Source of the DNA: Nematostella vectensis
Taxonomy: Eukaryota; Cnidaria; Anthozoa; Actiniaria; Edwardsiidae
Assembly: GCF_932526225.1 (NCBI RefSeq)
Contig: NC_064034.1
Span: forward strand, 6,806,001 to 6,870,000
Reading direction: 5' to 3'
Length of the DNA stretch: 64,000 nucleotides
The translations under genes were made by a program, and so were the position numbers. Positions 12,773 to 24,408 of the stretch are shown one piece after another. The notes under the pieces are model-generated. The model searched no databases, was not told the origin of the DNA, and worked only from the letters and a program-made list of their open reading frames with translations. Within the stretch, counting starts at the first letter, position 1. Every line of letters begins with the position of its first letter.

Positions 12773-13849
12773 AAAAGAGGGACATTTACTATAATGCCCT
12801 AGGACTCAAAGACATGGGGCCCCACGTGGTTCCCCAACAACGCAAAACAGACACATGCTTGCGACATGATGGTATACCTTTGGTATGACGATATACCTAC
12901 GGAGTTCACAATACATGTGCCATCAAGCTAATGCTCAGCATACCTGTGTACTTATGCACGTGGCGCTACTGTATCCCCGTATAAGGAGGGGTTATATGTG
13001 GTATGACGACATACCCTGTGATGGGATACCTGTGGTACGTCTCAATCGCTGTGGTGTTTTCGGGATACCTGCGCCATACCAATTGACGCTTCAGCGCTTG
13101 ATCAAGTAACAAGGCGCTTGAGGTTTGGAACGAGGCCTACTCGCTAACAGGACAAGGACAAAATTGCCACATAGGCCGATAACCTCCACGGACGGTGAAT
13201 CAAAAACTATGGAACATTTGTTTTCACTCTTATTCCCCATTACTCAAAAAAATATATGACGTGATTAGGAACTCTGCCATACGAGGGAAGCCTAGAACCT
13301 TAGTGTCGTTTTTAAAACGAGTGTTGGAGTAAGACGGGTGTTTCTTTTATAAATAACGGCTACTGTGTAGTTATTAAGAATAGCATGAGATAAAGCTACC
13401 CGAAAATATACGGCTATGTTATCAAAAGTAGTTGTTTAATTCCAAGATGCAAAAAATGCTGAATTGACAGGAATGTTTTTTTTTGCTTTTTTCTAACGCT
13501 TAAGCTCTGTTCCTTCATCATAGAAACATAGATCACAGTTAAGAACAATATTTTCAAGAGATATAAGAAATAATTCCTACTGTCCTTTACAGGGCAGATT
13601 GAAGACAAAACTGTTGTCAATGATATATTTTGGTGAATGCTTCAGTGTGAACGTCAAGCCGTTTCGATTTAAAACCATAGAGTTATAGTTGTACATACAA
13701 AATACAATAACCCCCTAGCTTGTACAGAAAGAGAGCTAGGAAGATTGATATAAATAGGTAAAATAATTATTGTGTAAAATAAAGTACGCTGGTCATATTA
13801 TGCGCAAGAGTTTATTTTACACCACGCTCATTTAGAACTTTGCAAATAT
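12773..13849. other. 3' flank of the adhesion GPCR, no gene seen
   Basis: No convincing exon on either strand. Around 12865-13070 short motifs such as TGGTATGACGA and GGGATACCTG recur irregularly, like an old decayed repeat. AT-rich sequence follows, with an AATAAA near 13780 that could serve as a distant polyadenylation signal. Confidence 0.5.
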
Positions 13850-14078
13850 GCCTGGTGCACACTAGTGGCATAACGACATAATGACATAGGCGCGTGCACC
13901 CTTATGTCATATGTTCAAGTTTGAATGGTTCGACATTTGACATAAGCCCAACGACATGAACATAATGACATAAGAGAAACAAACATTTAAAACTTTTATG
14001 TCATTATGTCCAGGTCGTTATGTCGGGCTTAAAAGAACGAGCGCGCCTATGTCGTTATGTCACAAGTGTGCACTAGGC
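13850..14078. mobile_element. MITE-like element with long terminal inverted repeats
   Basis: The ends are inverted copies: GCCTGGTGCACACTAGTGGC at the left and, on the other strand, GCCTAGTGCACACTTGTGAC at the right, continuing into GACATAA-rich sequence and AGGCGCG. The element is about 229 bp with no coding capacity. No clear target-site duplication could be assigned. Non-autonomous DNA transposon of unknown superfamily. Confidence 0.85.
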
Positions 14079-14295
14079 AATACAAAGAAAAAATGATTAC
14101 TGTTATAAAAAGATGATTCCTGGGATTGTTTGAAGGCTTACATGATCTATGTTTGTGAAAGCCCTTGAACAAGTGTTTGCACCCTCTACTAAGAAGAAAA
14201 AGTCATTGTGTAGGTCGGGCATCAAATATCCAGAAGTATTCCTTGAAATGTTCCTTTAAAAAATCTAGATAATTCGAATTTAAATGGCTGCCATT

Positions 14296-14863
14296 CTAAT
14301 TTTTTAAAAGTTTGCACTGACGTAACCTGAAGAAATAGCCTCGTTTGGGTGTCGTCACAAAATAGCGAACCCCGCGATACGTGCCATTCGTGCCCAGTCT
14401 ATCATCGGTAGAGAGCTCGACGCCCGCGATCAAAAAGTCTTTGCCTTTAGGAAGATTTGGCAGGTTACCAACCCACTTCAGGATACCTGTCTTAGGATTT
14501 TTCTGCTTGGCCACGTGACATGCGACTTTAGTACCGATCATATGGGCAAATCGCTTGTCCACAGAGGGCCCGTCTTGAAGGGAGGGTTTCTTCAAGCCTG
14601 GTTTTACTAGGCTGTCTTGTGTTTTCGCTGCGGCGCTCTTCTCGCTTGTGTCCGTCTGAGATGAACCCGTTTGCTGTGGGGACACCGGTGAGGATGTGTT
14701 GTTCGGCGCCAGATTGACTTGTGCGGGCGCAGCGGACTTCGTTAGGTTGCCAGGTTGACCGAGGGAACTCTGGTTTGACCCGGCATATGCTGTTAACGGT
14801 CGGTCGCCCGCGAAGAGCTGATCAAGTGTTCCATTCGCGAGTTGCAGCCCGAGAATCTGAGAC
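14296..14863 (-). CDS. CAP-Gly domain exon, CYLD-like (terminal exon; upstream exons not found)
   Basis: One exon on the minus strand, with acceptor TTATGACAG at 14864-14872 and a stop at 14296; 188 residues. The first ~100 are Ser/Gln/Pro-rich linker. The last ~85 form a CAP-Gly domain, with GTKVACHV, then a TGILKWVGNLP segment, AGVELSTDDRLGTNGTYRGVRYF and an RGYFFRL end. CAP-Gly domains bind microtubule tips or, in CYLD, partners such as NEMO. The TGILKWVG…GTYRGVRYF pattern is nearer to CYLD CAP-Gly domains than to CLIP-170 types, which carry GKNDG; here the equivalent is GTNGT. The next gene upstream on this strand is an unrelated carboxypeptidase, so this is either the end of a gene with a long intron, or a stranded exon copy. 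No USP catalytic domain is visible. Confidence 0.7.
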
Positions 14864-15778
14864 CTGTCATAAAGATCATTAAATAACTACTCACGTTGGC
14901 GTATACAACCGAGACAAGTCCATGGTCAATCAAGATAACAAAGCCATACAATACAGTGATATGACGATAAAGTGATGAGAGAAGAGATAACCACAGGGGG
15001 CGGGGGATAAATAGCCACTAAGAAAAAATGGTAAATCAGTCCATGCCTAAAGCTACTGTGAGATCTTCCTTTGCGCACTAACATGACTTTACGATGGTTG
15101 CTTGACGCAAAGATGGTCGAGTAACACCCTTTTGTCACAAATTTAAGGGGTGAGAATTGACGAGTATTCCAAACAATAATCTCATCTCATCGTGGAATGT
15201 ACTTTATTACCTCTGACCCGCTTGTAGCATGCCTGGCACAGGTGCAGCCACGCCCCCATCGTTCCTATCACCGAAGCTCCCGCGCGTGATTTGCTCCCTT
15301 GGGTCGGGTGACATATCAATGGGAGGGTAATCGCCACCGGACTACAAGGAATAGACAGTGTTAGGCACAGTAGGTCATGTGAGCTAAGATGAGATCGAGA
15401 AACTATAGCATTCAGTGTAATCGTCGCTCCAGGAACGGATCCAGCGGGGAACAGGGTGCGAAGTCCACTTCTTTGGACTAAGATCTTAGAAAAAAAATGG
15501 AAGCTCAAATCCACAAATTGACTCCCCGCCTTATGTGCTTTTTGCACTCCCCCCCCCCCCCCCCCACCCCCCACTCCCTCTCTCTTCTAGATGATCTGCC
15601 TCCGTGGATCTTGGATCCCATTTCTCGCAATGCCTAAATCATCGATAGTCAGCTAAGCTTCCCATTGTCCCACGAAAGGTTGTTCGACATCTCTTTTAAA
15701 AGTCGCTCGATCGGGATCGCCGAACGATCTCCACAGACTACCCCCTTATAGCTACGCCATATGTTAATTTGTCTTGGT
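14864..15778. other. non-coding interval with a poly-C tract
   Basis: No supported exon. It holds a run of about 25 C/A bases at 15550-15575, which creates a glycine-rich spurious ORF on the minus strand. A short minus-strand open stretch near 15650-15745 has coding-like composition but no good donor, so it is not called. Confidence 0.5.
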
Positions 15779-17513
15779 CTATCTGACTGCCGTTATGTTT
15801 TGATCACTCACCAAGATCCTGGTAATAAAATCATTGTCTCCGCCTGTGAATTTAGACTCCAGCTCGTTACTGTGTCTAAGAGTGAAGTTCACTTCCTTCT
15901 CCACCTCCTCCCCCCTGAGCTCAACAAGCTTGGTCTGTGGCTCGTACCCAGTCGCACTCGCCGTCACCTCATATGAGCCTGGCACAAGCAGCCTCCAGTA
16001 GTCGCCATCTTTGGCGGAAGTGACGTCATGACGTCGATCAGATACCTTGATGGATGCGTTTGCTAAGGGCTCGCCTTGGATGTTCTTTACGAAGCCGTGG
16101 ACACCGCGGTGAACCTATGGGGAGAGATTTGAGAACGGCTTCAACTTTAAAAGGCCATTTATTGACACTCAGTAATAGTGACATTCGTGACGCTGAATGA
16201 AAAAAAAATTACACCCTATTCGAAACCGACTACCTCCGAAGGCAGTTCCATCAATAAAAGGTGCCGTTTACAGTAAATACAACTCCTCAACCCTCTGGGA
16301 GTTTTGTTATATAACACAGCAATAAATATAAAATAGGGTTATGCACACAAAACAAAATTTCTGTATGGCATATTTTACCCAGAATACTTTCCCTTGGCAG
16401 CCCAAGAAAAGGGTTTGAACCCCCTACCCTCACTTCCACTTCTTTTACCTGATTGATGAGTTCCAGGAGGGGCTTTTTGTTGTCTTTCCAGTATTTCTCA
16501 AGCTGGTCCTCTTTAGGGAAACGCTCACATCCAACCTCCACTGTCACCTCAAAGTCATTGGAGTGTACGTAATTATAATCCTGCATGCCACCTGAGATGC
16601 TGAACCAGCTAGCGCCATTAGTGATCCCATCAATGAAGTGCTCCTCCTTCACGTTACTACAGTTCCATTTAGGGTTCGCCAGGTGCATGACGGGGTGTAA
16701 TTCGGAGTAAGTCTTGGCGACGTGTCGGAAGACGTCGTCGTCTGGAGTCGCGCTGTACAAACTTTGACCCGAAGGCGAGTCATCGTACGGATAGAGTGCA
16801 ACGAGTGCACCGGAGTGAAGACTCGCTGAGAGGACAAACGGGTAGTCTCGAATCCAATTCATGACTGCGCGCGTCTCGGGTTGTGGCGGGCCATTACTGC
16901 TCGGGAAGAACTGATCAGGGAAATTCCTGTTTAAATCAACTCCGTACGCGTTTCTTCGACCAATGAACTTGTGCGTTTTTCCTTTCACTGACGCAAGCTC
17001 GTAGCCATCAGGGTTTATACTCGGCAGAATATGAATACGAGTGGTATCCACTAATGTCCTCACCTTCTCATGACTCTCGTAGTTCTCGCACAAGTATCGA
17101 ATGAGCTGTAACAGGAGCTCGCGTCCCACTACTTCATTTCCGTGGATGTTCGCGATGTACTTGAACTCGGGTTCCCCCGGCTCGTGTTGACCAGGATTAT
17201 CGGAGATCTCCATGGCCCACAGTTTTCTGTTCTGAACGCTGTAGCCGATCGAATAAAGTCTTGTAATATCTGGGTACTTCAGCGAGAAGTATTTCAAAAA
17301 CCATGTCAATTTTTCATAGTTGTGATGCTGAAATGTTTCAACGTCCAGAATTTGAAAGTTACCATTCTGAGTAGAATTACTTGTTTGCTTACTCTCCTCC
17401 TGATTTTCCGAATTTTCCTCTTTCTTGATCTTTTTAGATTTAGCGAGTGGATTTGCCGAAGACAGGGTAAATAGCATAAAAAAAGCCGCCGAAATAATCC
17501 AGCTTACATCCAT
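15779..17513 (-). CDS. secreted metallocarboxypeptidase, N/E (M14B) subfamily
   Basis: Two exons on the minus strand: 17513-16449 (signal peptide and catalytic domain) and 16114-15779 (transthyretin-like domain). About 467 residues. The first ~20 residues ([20 protein letters not shown]) are a signal peptide, followed by a basic, charged linker. Catalytic features: [11 protein letters not shown] with the H..E zinc pair, a later HSG zinc ligand, the substrate-binding [12 protein letters not shown], and the catalytic Glu in [11 protein letters not shown]. Sequence is close to carboxypeptidase D/E/M domains, which remove C-terminal Arg or Lys from peptides and prohormones in the secretory pathway or outside the cell. 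The C-terminal domain carries [19 protein letters not shown] good donor (TTG|GTGAGT) just before the stop means a further exon is possible. Paralogue of the divergent gene at 19317. Confidence 0.93.
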
Positions 17514-19316
17514 TTTTGGTCAGCGCTTGTTGAATTTGCTGAGCTGTAGCTTGTATACAACAAACTAGTGAAATCAGCTAACTGCATTAGCCGCTTCGTT
17601 TATCTTTTACTCCGCTCTCATTCTTATTTTGGGTTTTGGGTGTGGCACGTTCAAGTTTCGAATAGCTGCTATTCTTAGTCGTCATGGTCACCTGTTCTGT
17701 TGACCCTACAAGCGGGTGGTTATTTGACATCTAAGATGTCTGCCGTCCTTTTGGAAAAACCTCAAACCGTAGTGATACAAAAACAGATGTGAACGCAACA
17801 TTACTACAAAACCACTTTTCTAAAATCGTTTATATTAAGAAATCTCGTGACCGACAAGACGGCAAAGAAAAATCTAAAGCAGTGCTTAGACAAATTGAAG
17901 TAATTGAGTGTTTAACTTGTATTCCTTGTGCAATAAAAAACAAGTTTGCTTTTTGTTGGCAGAAGAAACCTTTCAACAAAAACTTTGCTCCGCTATTATT
18001 CGTAGACATGACAGGCGCGAAGTCATTAAAGACTGTTCAACTCCCTTTCGTTCCTGCTGTATAAAATACAACCAATGCTATAAAATCTTACTAAAAGACA
18101 AAGGCTCGTGGCTTAAAGACTCATCTCAGAGTTCATCTCAGCAGCAAATACAACAAGTAATCTGGCAACAGCACATGCAAGCGATGACGATGGCAGGCAG
18201 ACCAATCACCACTGCACATGCGATCAAAATGAATGGCCACATCTCGCGGAAAGAAGCGCACAAAAGTCGATATTCAAGGGAGGATACAGATCTTTGATGG
18301 ATGGAAGGGCCTCCGTCAAACATACCTCAATTGCTTCTTTGTCATCTTCCTATTCGTATCAACTTTCGCTAGTGTTTTCCATAGATACATCCCTTCCATT
18401 AAAAGCAAGGGTTATGATTAGCTTACTGTTCAATTGCACTATATATTACGGTGTATTTGCGTTTCAACTAGGGAAATAATTCCTTTCATTCATTTTCCTG
18501 CTCTAAGCGCTACCAAGGCCAAAACAACAAGTGCCTAGACAAGTTAACTAACAAGCGCCTCTCACGTGGGGCTATAACTGTTCTATATGAACAACAGCCA
18601 ATAAGCTCTAAAGCCTCAGTTTTGTACGGGTTTATGGAGTTGCAACGATCGCTCTTTTATTCCTTCTCGGTTTATTCGATCGTTTAAGTAAACATACACA
18701 TTACTGCTGCAGTATTTTTTTCATATTTTCACTTACGCACCTTGTAGTTGCGGGTACCTGTTAATTCGAGTGTTTTCTCACAAGAAGTTGCCATGGCTCT
18801 AGTATGATGAGATAAAAATAGGGCTTGCAAATTAAGGAAAAAACAATATGTTTCCATATAAAATAGTCTTAATACCATTTAACATTTACGCAAATAAAAT
18901 TGTGTATAAATGTGGCGGTTCTCTTTTTTCATTTTAATGCCGAGTAAGCAAAGCAGCGATTGATCATTTCAATAAATATTCCTAAAATCTATTTCTCTCC
19001 CAAAAATTTAGATGTGTATTGTGGAATTATTAAACAGGGTAACCCAGAGATATTGAGAATCGAAGAAGGGATCTATTGACATTCACAGATCGCTTTTAGT
19101 CAATGCCAATCTCCCGGGCGTTGTCTTTAGTGATCTATTTTTAGCACGGCAGTCACGTGAACACCTCGTCATCACCTATTGTGTCTCTTGTATGGGTGGG
19201 TTCTCAAGTGGACGCCTGGTTCAAGTCATCGCTTAACCCAGCTCTCAAAGCACCGCCCCTTAAGACCGTTTGCCCTAATTTCACAATCATTTGACACTGA
19301 CCTGTTCAGCGACACA
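17514..19316. promoter_or_regulatory. shared intergenic region between head-to-head carboxypeptidase genes
   Basis: About 1.8 kb separates the start codons of two divergently transcribed paralogues, so both promoters must lie here unless a 5' UTR intron intervenes. I see no clear TATA box or initiator that I would assign. The short open stretches (for example 17789-18064) lack coding character. Confidence 0.45.
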
Positions 19317-21384
19317 ATGCAGGCCGTTAAGTTGCTCGGACTTCTTGTATTGATTTATACCTTGGAGGTTCAGGCAAAGCCGCCAGAGAAACCAGTTAAG
19401 AAACTACCATTTAAACACACGCCTTTGAAGGATGTCAAACACAAAGTTACAGAGAAGTCTAAGGCGCACATTAAGCGGGTGACTCAACCGAAGGCAGAGC
19501 CTGCTAAAGACACTAACGAAATTGAGACGAAGAAGGTAGTTTCGAATATCCTCAAAAAGCTTGTACAAAAGGAAATTCCTGAAAGTCCATCAAGCTTCAG
19601 GCACCATAACTACGAAGAAATGACATGGCTATTGAAAAAATACTCCAGGAAATATACAAACATCACTAGACTTTACGATGTGGGAACCTCGGTGCAGAAC
19701 CGTAAGCTCTGGGTCATGGAAATATCAGACAACCCTGGAAAGCACGAAGTGAAAGAACCGGAGATGAAGTATACTGCAAATATTCATGGCAATGAGGTAG
19801 TAGGTAAAGAGATGCTTCTGCATTTGATCCGCTATTTGTGCCATAATTACGGGGTAAATAAGCGGATTACAGACCTAGTGGACAGCACGAGAATTCACAT
19901 TTTGCCGAGTCTAAACCCGGACGGGTACGAGATGGCGGCACAGAAAACAAAGACCCACACCGGCACAAAGAATGCTAACGGAGTAGACCTCAACAGGAAT
20001 TTTCCAGATCAGTTCTTTCCAAGTACCACAGGACCCCCACAACCGGAAACTCGAGCTATTATGGATTGGATAAAGTCGAATCCTTTCGTGCTATCGGCGA
20101 GTCTCCATAGCGGATCACTCGTCGCCAATTACCCGTATGATGATAACCCGTCGGGTCAAAGCCTGTACAGCGCGACTCCAGATGATGACGTGTTCCGACA
20201 ACTCGCGCGGGCCTATTCGGAAGCACATCCCACAATGCACCTGGCGAACTCGCCCTGGAAATGCCCCGACAAGCAGCGCGAGCATTTTATCGACGGCATC
20301 ACTAATGGTGCAAGATGGTACAGCATTTCCGGTGGGATGCAAGACTACAACTATGTGCACTCCAACGCGTTTGAGATCACTCTAGAGCTGGGATGTGAGA
20401 AGTTCCCCAACGCGTCCGCGCTACCGGAGTACTGGGACGAGAACAAGGAAGCGTTGCTAGGATACATTGAGCAGGTAGGCCGGGTTTCTGAATGGGCGAT
20501 TGTTACTTTGCTAGTGAATTTGCACCAAGTATTATAATAGTACACATTTGACGCATTTCAACAACCTTGTATAACTGGAGGCTTCTTGCTAAGATCTATT
20601 ACGTGTGCCATCCTATAGTACACATTTGACGCATTTTAACAACCTTGTATAACTGGAGGCTTCTTGCTTAGATCTATAACGTGCGCCACCCCGCTTTTTC
20701 TTTGAACCATTGAACAGTACGTTAGAATCGATTGATCCTAACATAAACATGAAGGGGTACCAAAATGGAGCACAGCAACAATGGACCGGAAAGTTTGATA
20801 TATCCACAATTTTCCGTGCGTCTAAAAAAAAATAAACAAGAAATTACTATATTTGTAAAGTATTCAAAGCAATTATGTTTCTAGAAAGGATATATAGGAA
20901 TTGGAAGAACTAGCTTTAACCGAGTGTTTTTTCTTTGTTAAAGACACACCGAGGAGTGTATGGAGTAGTGAGAGACGAGGAAGGCGACCCTATCGAGAAC
21001 GCGCGCATTAGCATAACAAACCGACGCCACGACGTCTTCACCGCAAAAGATGGCGACTATTGGCGCATCCTAGTGCCAGGCTCCTACGAGGTGACAGTGT
21101 CCGCGCGGGGGTTTGAGCACGAAACTAAAGTAGCTAGCGTCAGTCCGTCCAAGGCGACGTCACTCGACTTCACACTCAAGAAAATAAGATACCGACAGAG
21201 ACGACAAGTGGATGACGACGAGGATCCGAGGAGTGTCGCCGCTCGGGGGAATCTTCGGGAGACTTTCGGAAGAGAAGATGACACGAGGGGGAGACTAAGG
21301 ATCGCCGATGACGATGTGCGGGATCAGGGGGAGGACAGTAGTGATGTGGGGGATGGGAGGGTGGGGTACACAGTGGATAAATGA
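19317..21384 (+). CDS. secreted metallocarboxypeptidase, N/E (M14B) subfamily, paralogue
   Basis: Two exons: 19317-20474 and 20944-21384; 532 residues. I chose the ATG at 19317 rather than the upstream in-frame ATG at 19179 because it starts directly on a signal peptide (MQAVKLLGLLVLIYTLEVQA). A Lys-rich propeptide-like stretch of ~90 residues follows, then the catalytic domain with [23 protein letters not shown] and EITLELGCEKF, then the transthyretin-like domain with [18 protein letters not shown]. The C-terminus is a highly charged Asp/Arg tail absent from the minus-strand paralogue. The exon junction falls at the same place in both genes, just after the LINQ/YIEQ helix, so they arose by inverted duplication. 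Expected to trim basic C-terminal residues from secreted peptides. Confidence 0.94.
20539..20695 (+). repeat. 78-bp tandem duplication in carboxypeptidase intron
   Basis: Two near-identical 78-bp copies, the first starting at TACACATTTGACGCATTT (20541) and the second at 20619. It lies about 65 bp downstream of the exon 1 donor. No exon sequence is included in the unit. Confidence 0.9.
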
Positions 21385-21597
21385 TTCATAACAACAGAGC
21401 AAATGATATAGCACCATTTAAGGATGTCTTCACCAATACGCTGTATTGTACCTATTTTATCGGGATCGCTTTGACAAAAGAAGTACCATCCATTAAGAGA
21501 AAAATTATTCCATTTATCAAAATTGCAAACCATGCAAAAGTACATTTTTTTGTATTTTTAGTGAGCCTTACATTGTTGAATGTAGTAAGGTACCTGA

Positions 21598-21603
21598 AAT
21601 AAA
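21598..21603 (+). terminator. candidate polyadenylation signal
   Basis: AATAAA 214 bp after the stop codon of the plus-strand carboxypeptidase, followed by T-rich sequence. Inference from position only. Confidence 0.4.
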
Positions 21604-21758
21604 AGTGAAATTCTTCTATTAAAGTTAAGCATTTTGTATGGAATTTGATGTGCTTTCTTTTTGAAAATATAGAGCAGATAGTTAAAGCAAACACCTTTTT
21701 GTCTTTCACATTTACCGAACGTCCAAAAGGCAATTTAACAAGTAAATCAAGCATCTCA

Positions 21759-22556
21759 GTTCCCTGCTAGCAGAGGCCTCTTTTCTCTGTATTTCGCTGG
21801 GCTGGAGTTCGCGAGGAAAAGATACCTCTGCCATGGATCGCAAGTTCGTTTGATCAAACCGCCGTCCACGATCGTGGACGGGAGATCAAGAGCGCATGCT
21901 CCGTTAATTAATTACTGGCCACTATTTGAGCCCACAATGACTAGCGCATGCGTGAAGCGTATATCCGCTGCGGGATAATAAGCCCGCATTCGAAACGGCG
22001 TTCTCCGTAGAAATATCCCGCGACGATATATAAAAGAAGCCATTCAATGCCTTATCTTCATTCAGAATTTTCTCTCTTTTGACCAACGAGTCAATCTTCC
22101 GTTTACAGGTTTTGCATATTTTTCTGGAATTAGCTGATCTAAAATTTTTGTAACATTTTCTTTGAGTCCAACTGGGCGATATTTACATTGAAACTCGCCT
22201 GCACAGATGTCTTGAAATTTATCCCACAAACAAGACAAAACTCGTCTTTGCTGCGTTTGCTGTTCAATTTTTTCAGTGAGGTTTTAGGTGATTGATATTG
22301 AACAGTTGTTTTCTTTTTTCGAAGAGCAGAACTAACCGGAGTTTTATTCATAATTTGCGACTAAACCCATGCAAAGCATATTAGCATATTGACAGCTTTC
22401 GCGCGATGGTACGGGTTTTGGCACGTCAAGCGCGGTCGCTTAGAAACGCACACGCATGCGCAACGAAAACATTTTCGACCCATGGCAGAGGTCTCTTTTC
22501 CTCGCGAACGCAAGCACAGCGAAATACAGAGAAAAGAAGCCTCTGCTAGCAGGGAA
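21759..22556. mobile_element. DNA transposon derivative with 8-bp target-site duplication and a captured coding fragment
   Basis: Terminal inverted repeats of about 75 bp (left: TTCCCTGCTAGCAGAGGCCT; right: its inverse) are flanked by the 8-bp direct repeat GCATCTCA (21751-21758 and 22557-22564). An 8-bp duplication fits hAT and some other cut-and-paste superfamilies. On the minus strand at 22351-22139 it holds a 70-residue open stretch with [19 protein letters not shown], also found in the copy at 51873. No transposase domain is recognisable, so it is probably a non-autonomous element carrying a piece of a gene. Confidence 0.88.
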
Positions 22557-22564
22557 GCATCTCA

Positions 22565-24408
22565 GCCAAACAAGAGACTAAAGCGATGTGATGAGACAGG
22601 TATAAACTGACTGTCAATTTCGTGGTTGAGTTATTGCGTCTAAATCTCTTTCAATCATGGATGTTCACACATATAACACCTCGTAAGAAATGTCTATTTA
22701 GCACCTCGCAATATATATCACTAAATGACTTGCATAACATTTTAAATGGCAAGGCAAAAATCATGATTCGTTCAACAAATACACCACAAGCTGCGTACGC
22801 AAATTAGGAAACACTCAGAGTACATCACGAAGATTACATTTTTTAAATGGAGTATTAATATACAACAAGAGAGTAATAAACAGCATTGTGTTAAAGACCT
22901 AAACCCTATTAAAATTAGGGACAAAGAAAACCTCTTACTGTCCGTGTCCTTATCATACCGTTCATTGTTTTTGAATAAACGCAAGCCAATCTCTATCGCC
23001 CTTTTTGTGTAACGCTACGGGAACAGTACGCAAAAGAATAGGAACATTATTTTTCGCTGATAAGTCTTTGCTAAAAAAAAGCGAAAGAGCATAGCCAAAA
23101 AAGGTAAAGCTAATACGAGTATACTCAAATGTAGAGAATTTGTTTAGGTGACGAGCCAAGTTTTGAGAGGAAGATTGGGCTACGATCAACAAAAAGAGTG
23201 ACAACACGATAATTATCGACGCTCCATAGAAACACGGCCACTCGAGGATGAATTACAAACCACACTAATACTGAGGCGTGACAGCTGAGCCTAAAAGCAG
23301 AACGTTTTCTAACATTAGATGCCTAACTAGAGTGGATATCAAAGTGTGGAAATTACTGTTCTTTCTGCCATGAAACTCAACGAGAGAAGACGCAAGGAAA
23401 AGGGACTTGTAAACCCAACACGGTATGTATTTCATATCCATCATGTCCCAAAAGCACGGCTTGAAACTATTTCCCGCTTCAATATGAATTTATACACGGT
23501 AGTTTTCAATGGTTTCCTTAGAGTTGTTTTGTTATGTTTTAAGTAAGCTTTGTTTTATTGAATGGCAAAGCTTTCCGGATAAGATGGTGGATTAAACGTG
23601 ATTAAAAAGGAAATGTAGATTATTTGTGCATTAAAAATCTTTTAGCGGGACGAATTGCGATCTTTATAAAAGATTACTAAACCATCTATAATAGAGAGCT
23701 GCGATCTAAGTAACTAGTCTAGCCATGCCTATAAGAAGAAAACAAAATAAACATATTATTTTCGTTTGAAACGTTAGAACATACAATTTTGCATTATTTT
23801 TTACAGTTTTTAACGAACGTCTTTGGTAATTTTTCGATTGATTTTCTACTTTTAATTCAATCTTAACGCAAGTGCCATTAACCACACACATCAACGAAGA
23901 GCCATTGGTCAAATAAGGCTGGGTTTGCACATGGTAATTATGGAAAAGCGCGTAGGGCACACGTTTCTATGGTTACTAAGTGCTAACAGGGTAGATCCGT
24001 GCAAAGATGCGAAAGTGCTCATCAGGATGCAACAATTATTTAGATCAAGAGGTGAAAATGCTGAGGAGTTGGCATTTCCCGAAACTAAGATGGCTTGAGT
24101 TTCTTTACTGTTTTTATTTAAAACAATCGTATATTGATAAGGATATTAAAATAATAGTTATATATTTTCAAAAAAGTTTCATTTTGTGAATGCTTCTGCA
24201 TTTTAGCTATCGTTATTTGTTATTATGGGCTATTGCATAGCCACATTGTGTGGTTCGTCACCAGTGACTGCGTATGGAGCGTCAGTTGCTGTAATGCTCG
24301 TATCAAGAGTCAGGGGTACTACTGTTGGCGCTTGCTTGAGGGAGAGAACTTGTAAAAAAATCTTATATTTACCAACGGTTTTTCTTTAGAGGAGAGCAAG
24401 ACAAGACC
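22565..24408. other. AT-rich intergenic stretch, no gene supported
   Basis: Only short AT-rich ORFs without motifs. The sequence before 24390 could hold the 5' UTR of the gene starting at 24409, since an acceptor-like TTTCTTTAG lies at 24381-24389. Confidence 0.5.

Noticed and set aside
15182-15574. 130-codon minus-strand ORF starting with poly-Gly
   Set aside because: The glycines come from a poly-C tract and the rest has no coding signature.
19179-19316. Upstream in-frame ATG for the plus-strand M14B carboxypeptidase
   Set aside because: It would put 46 residues in front of a clear signal peptide that starts at 19317.
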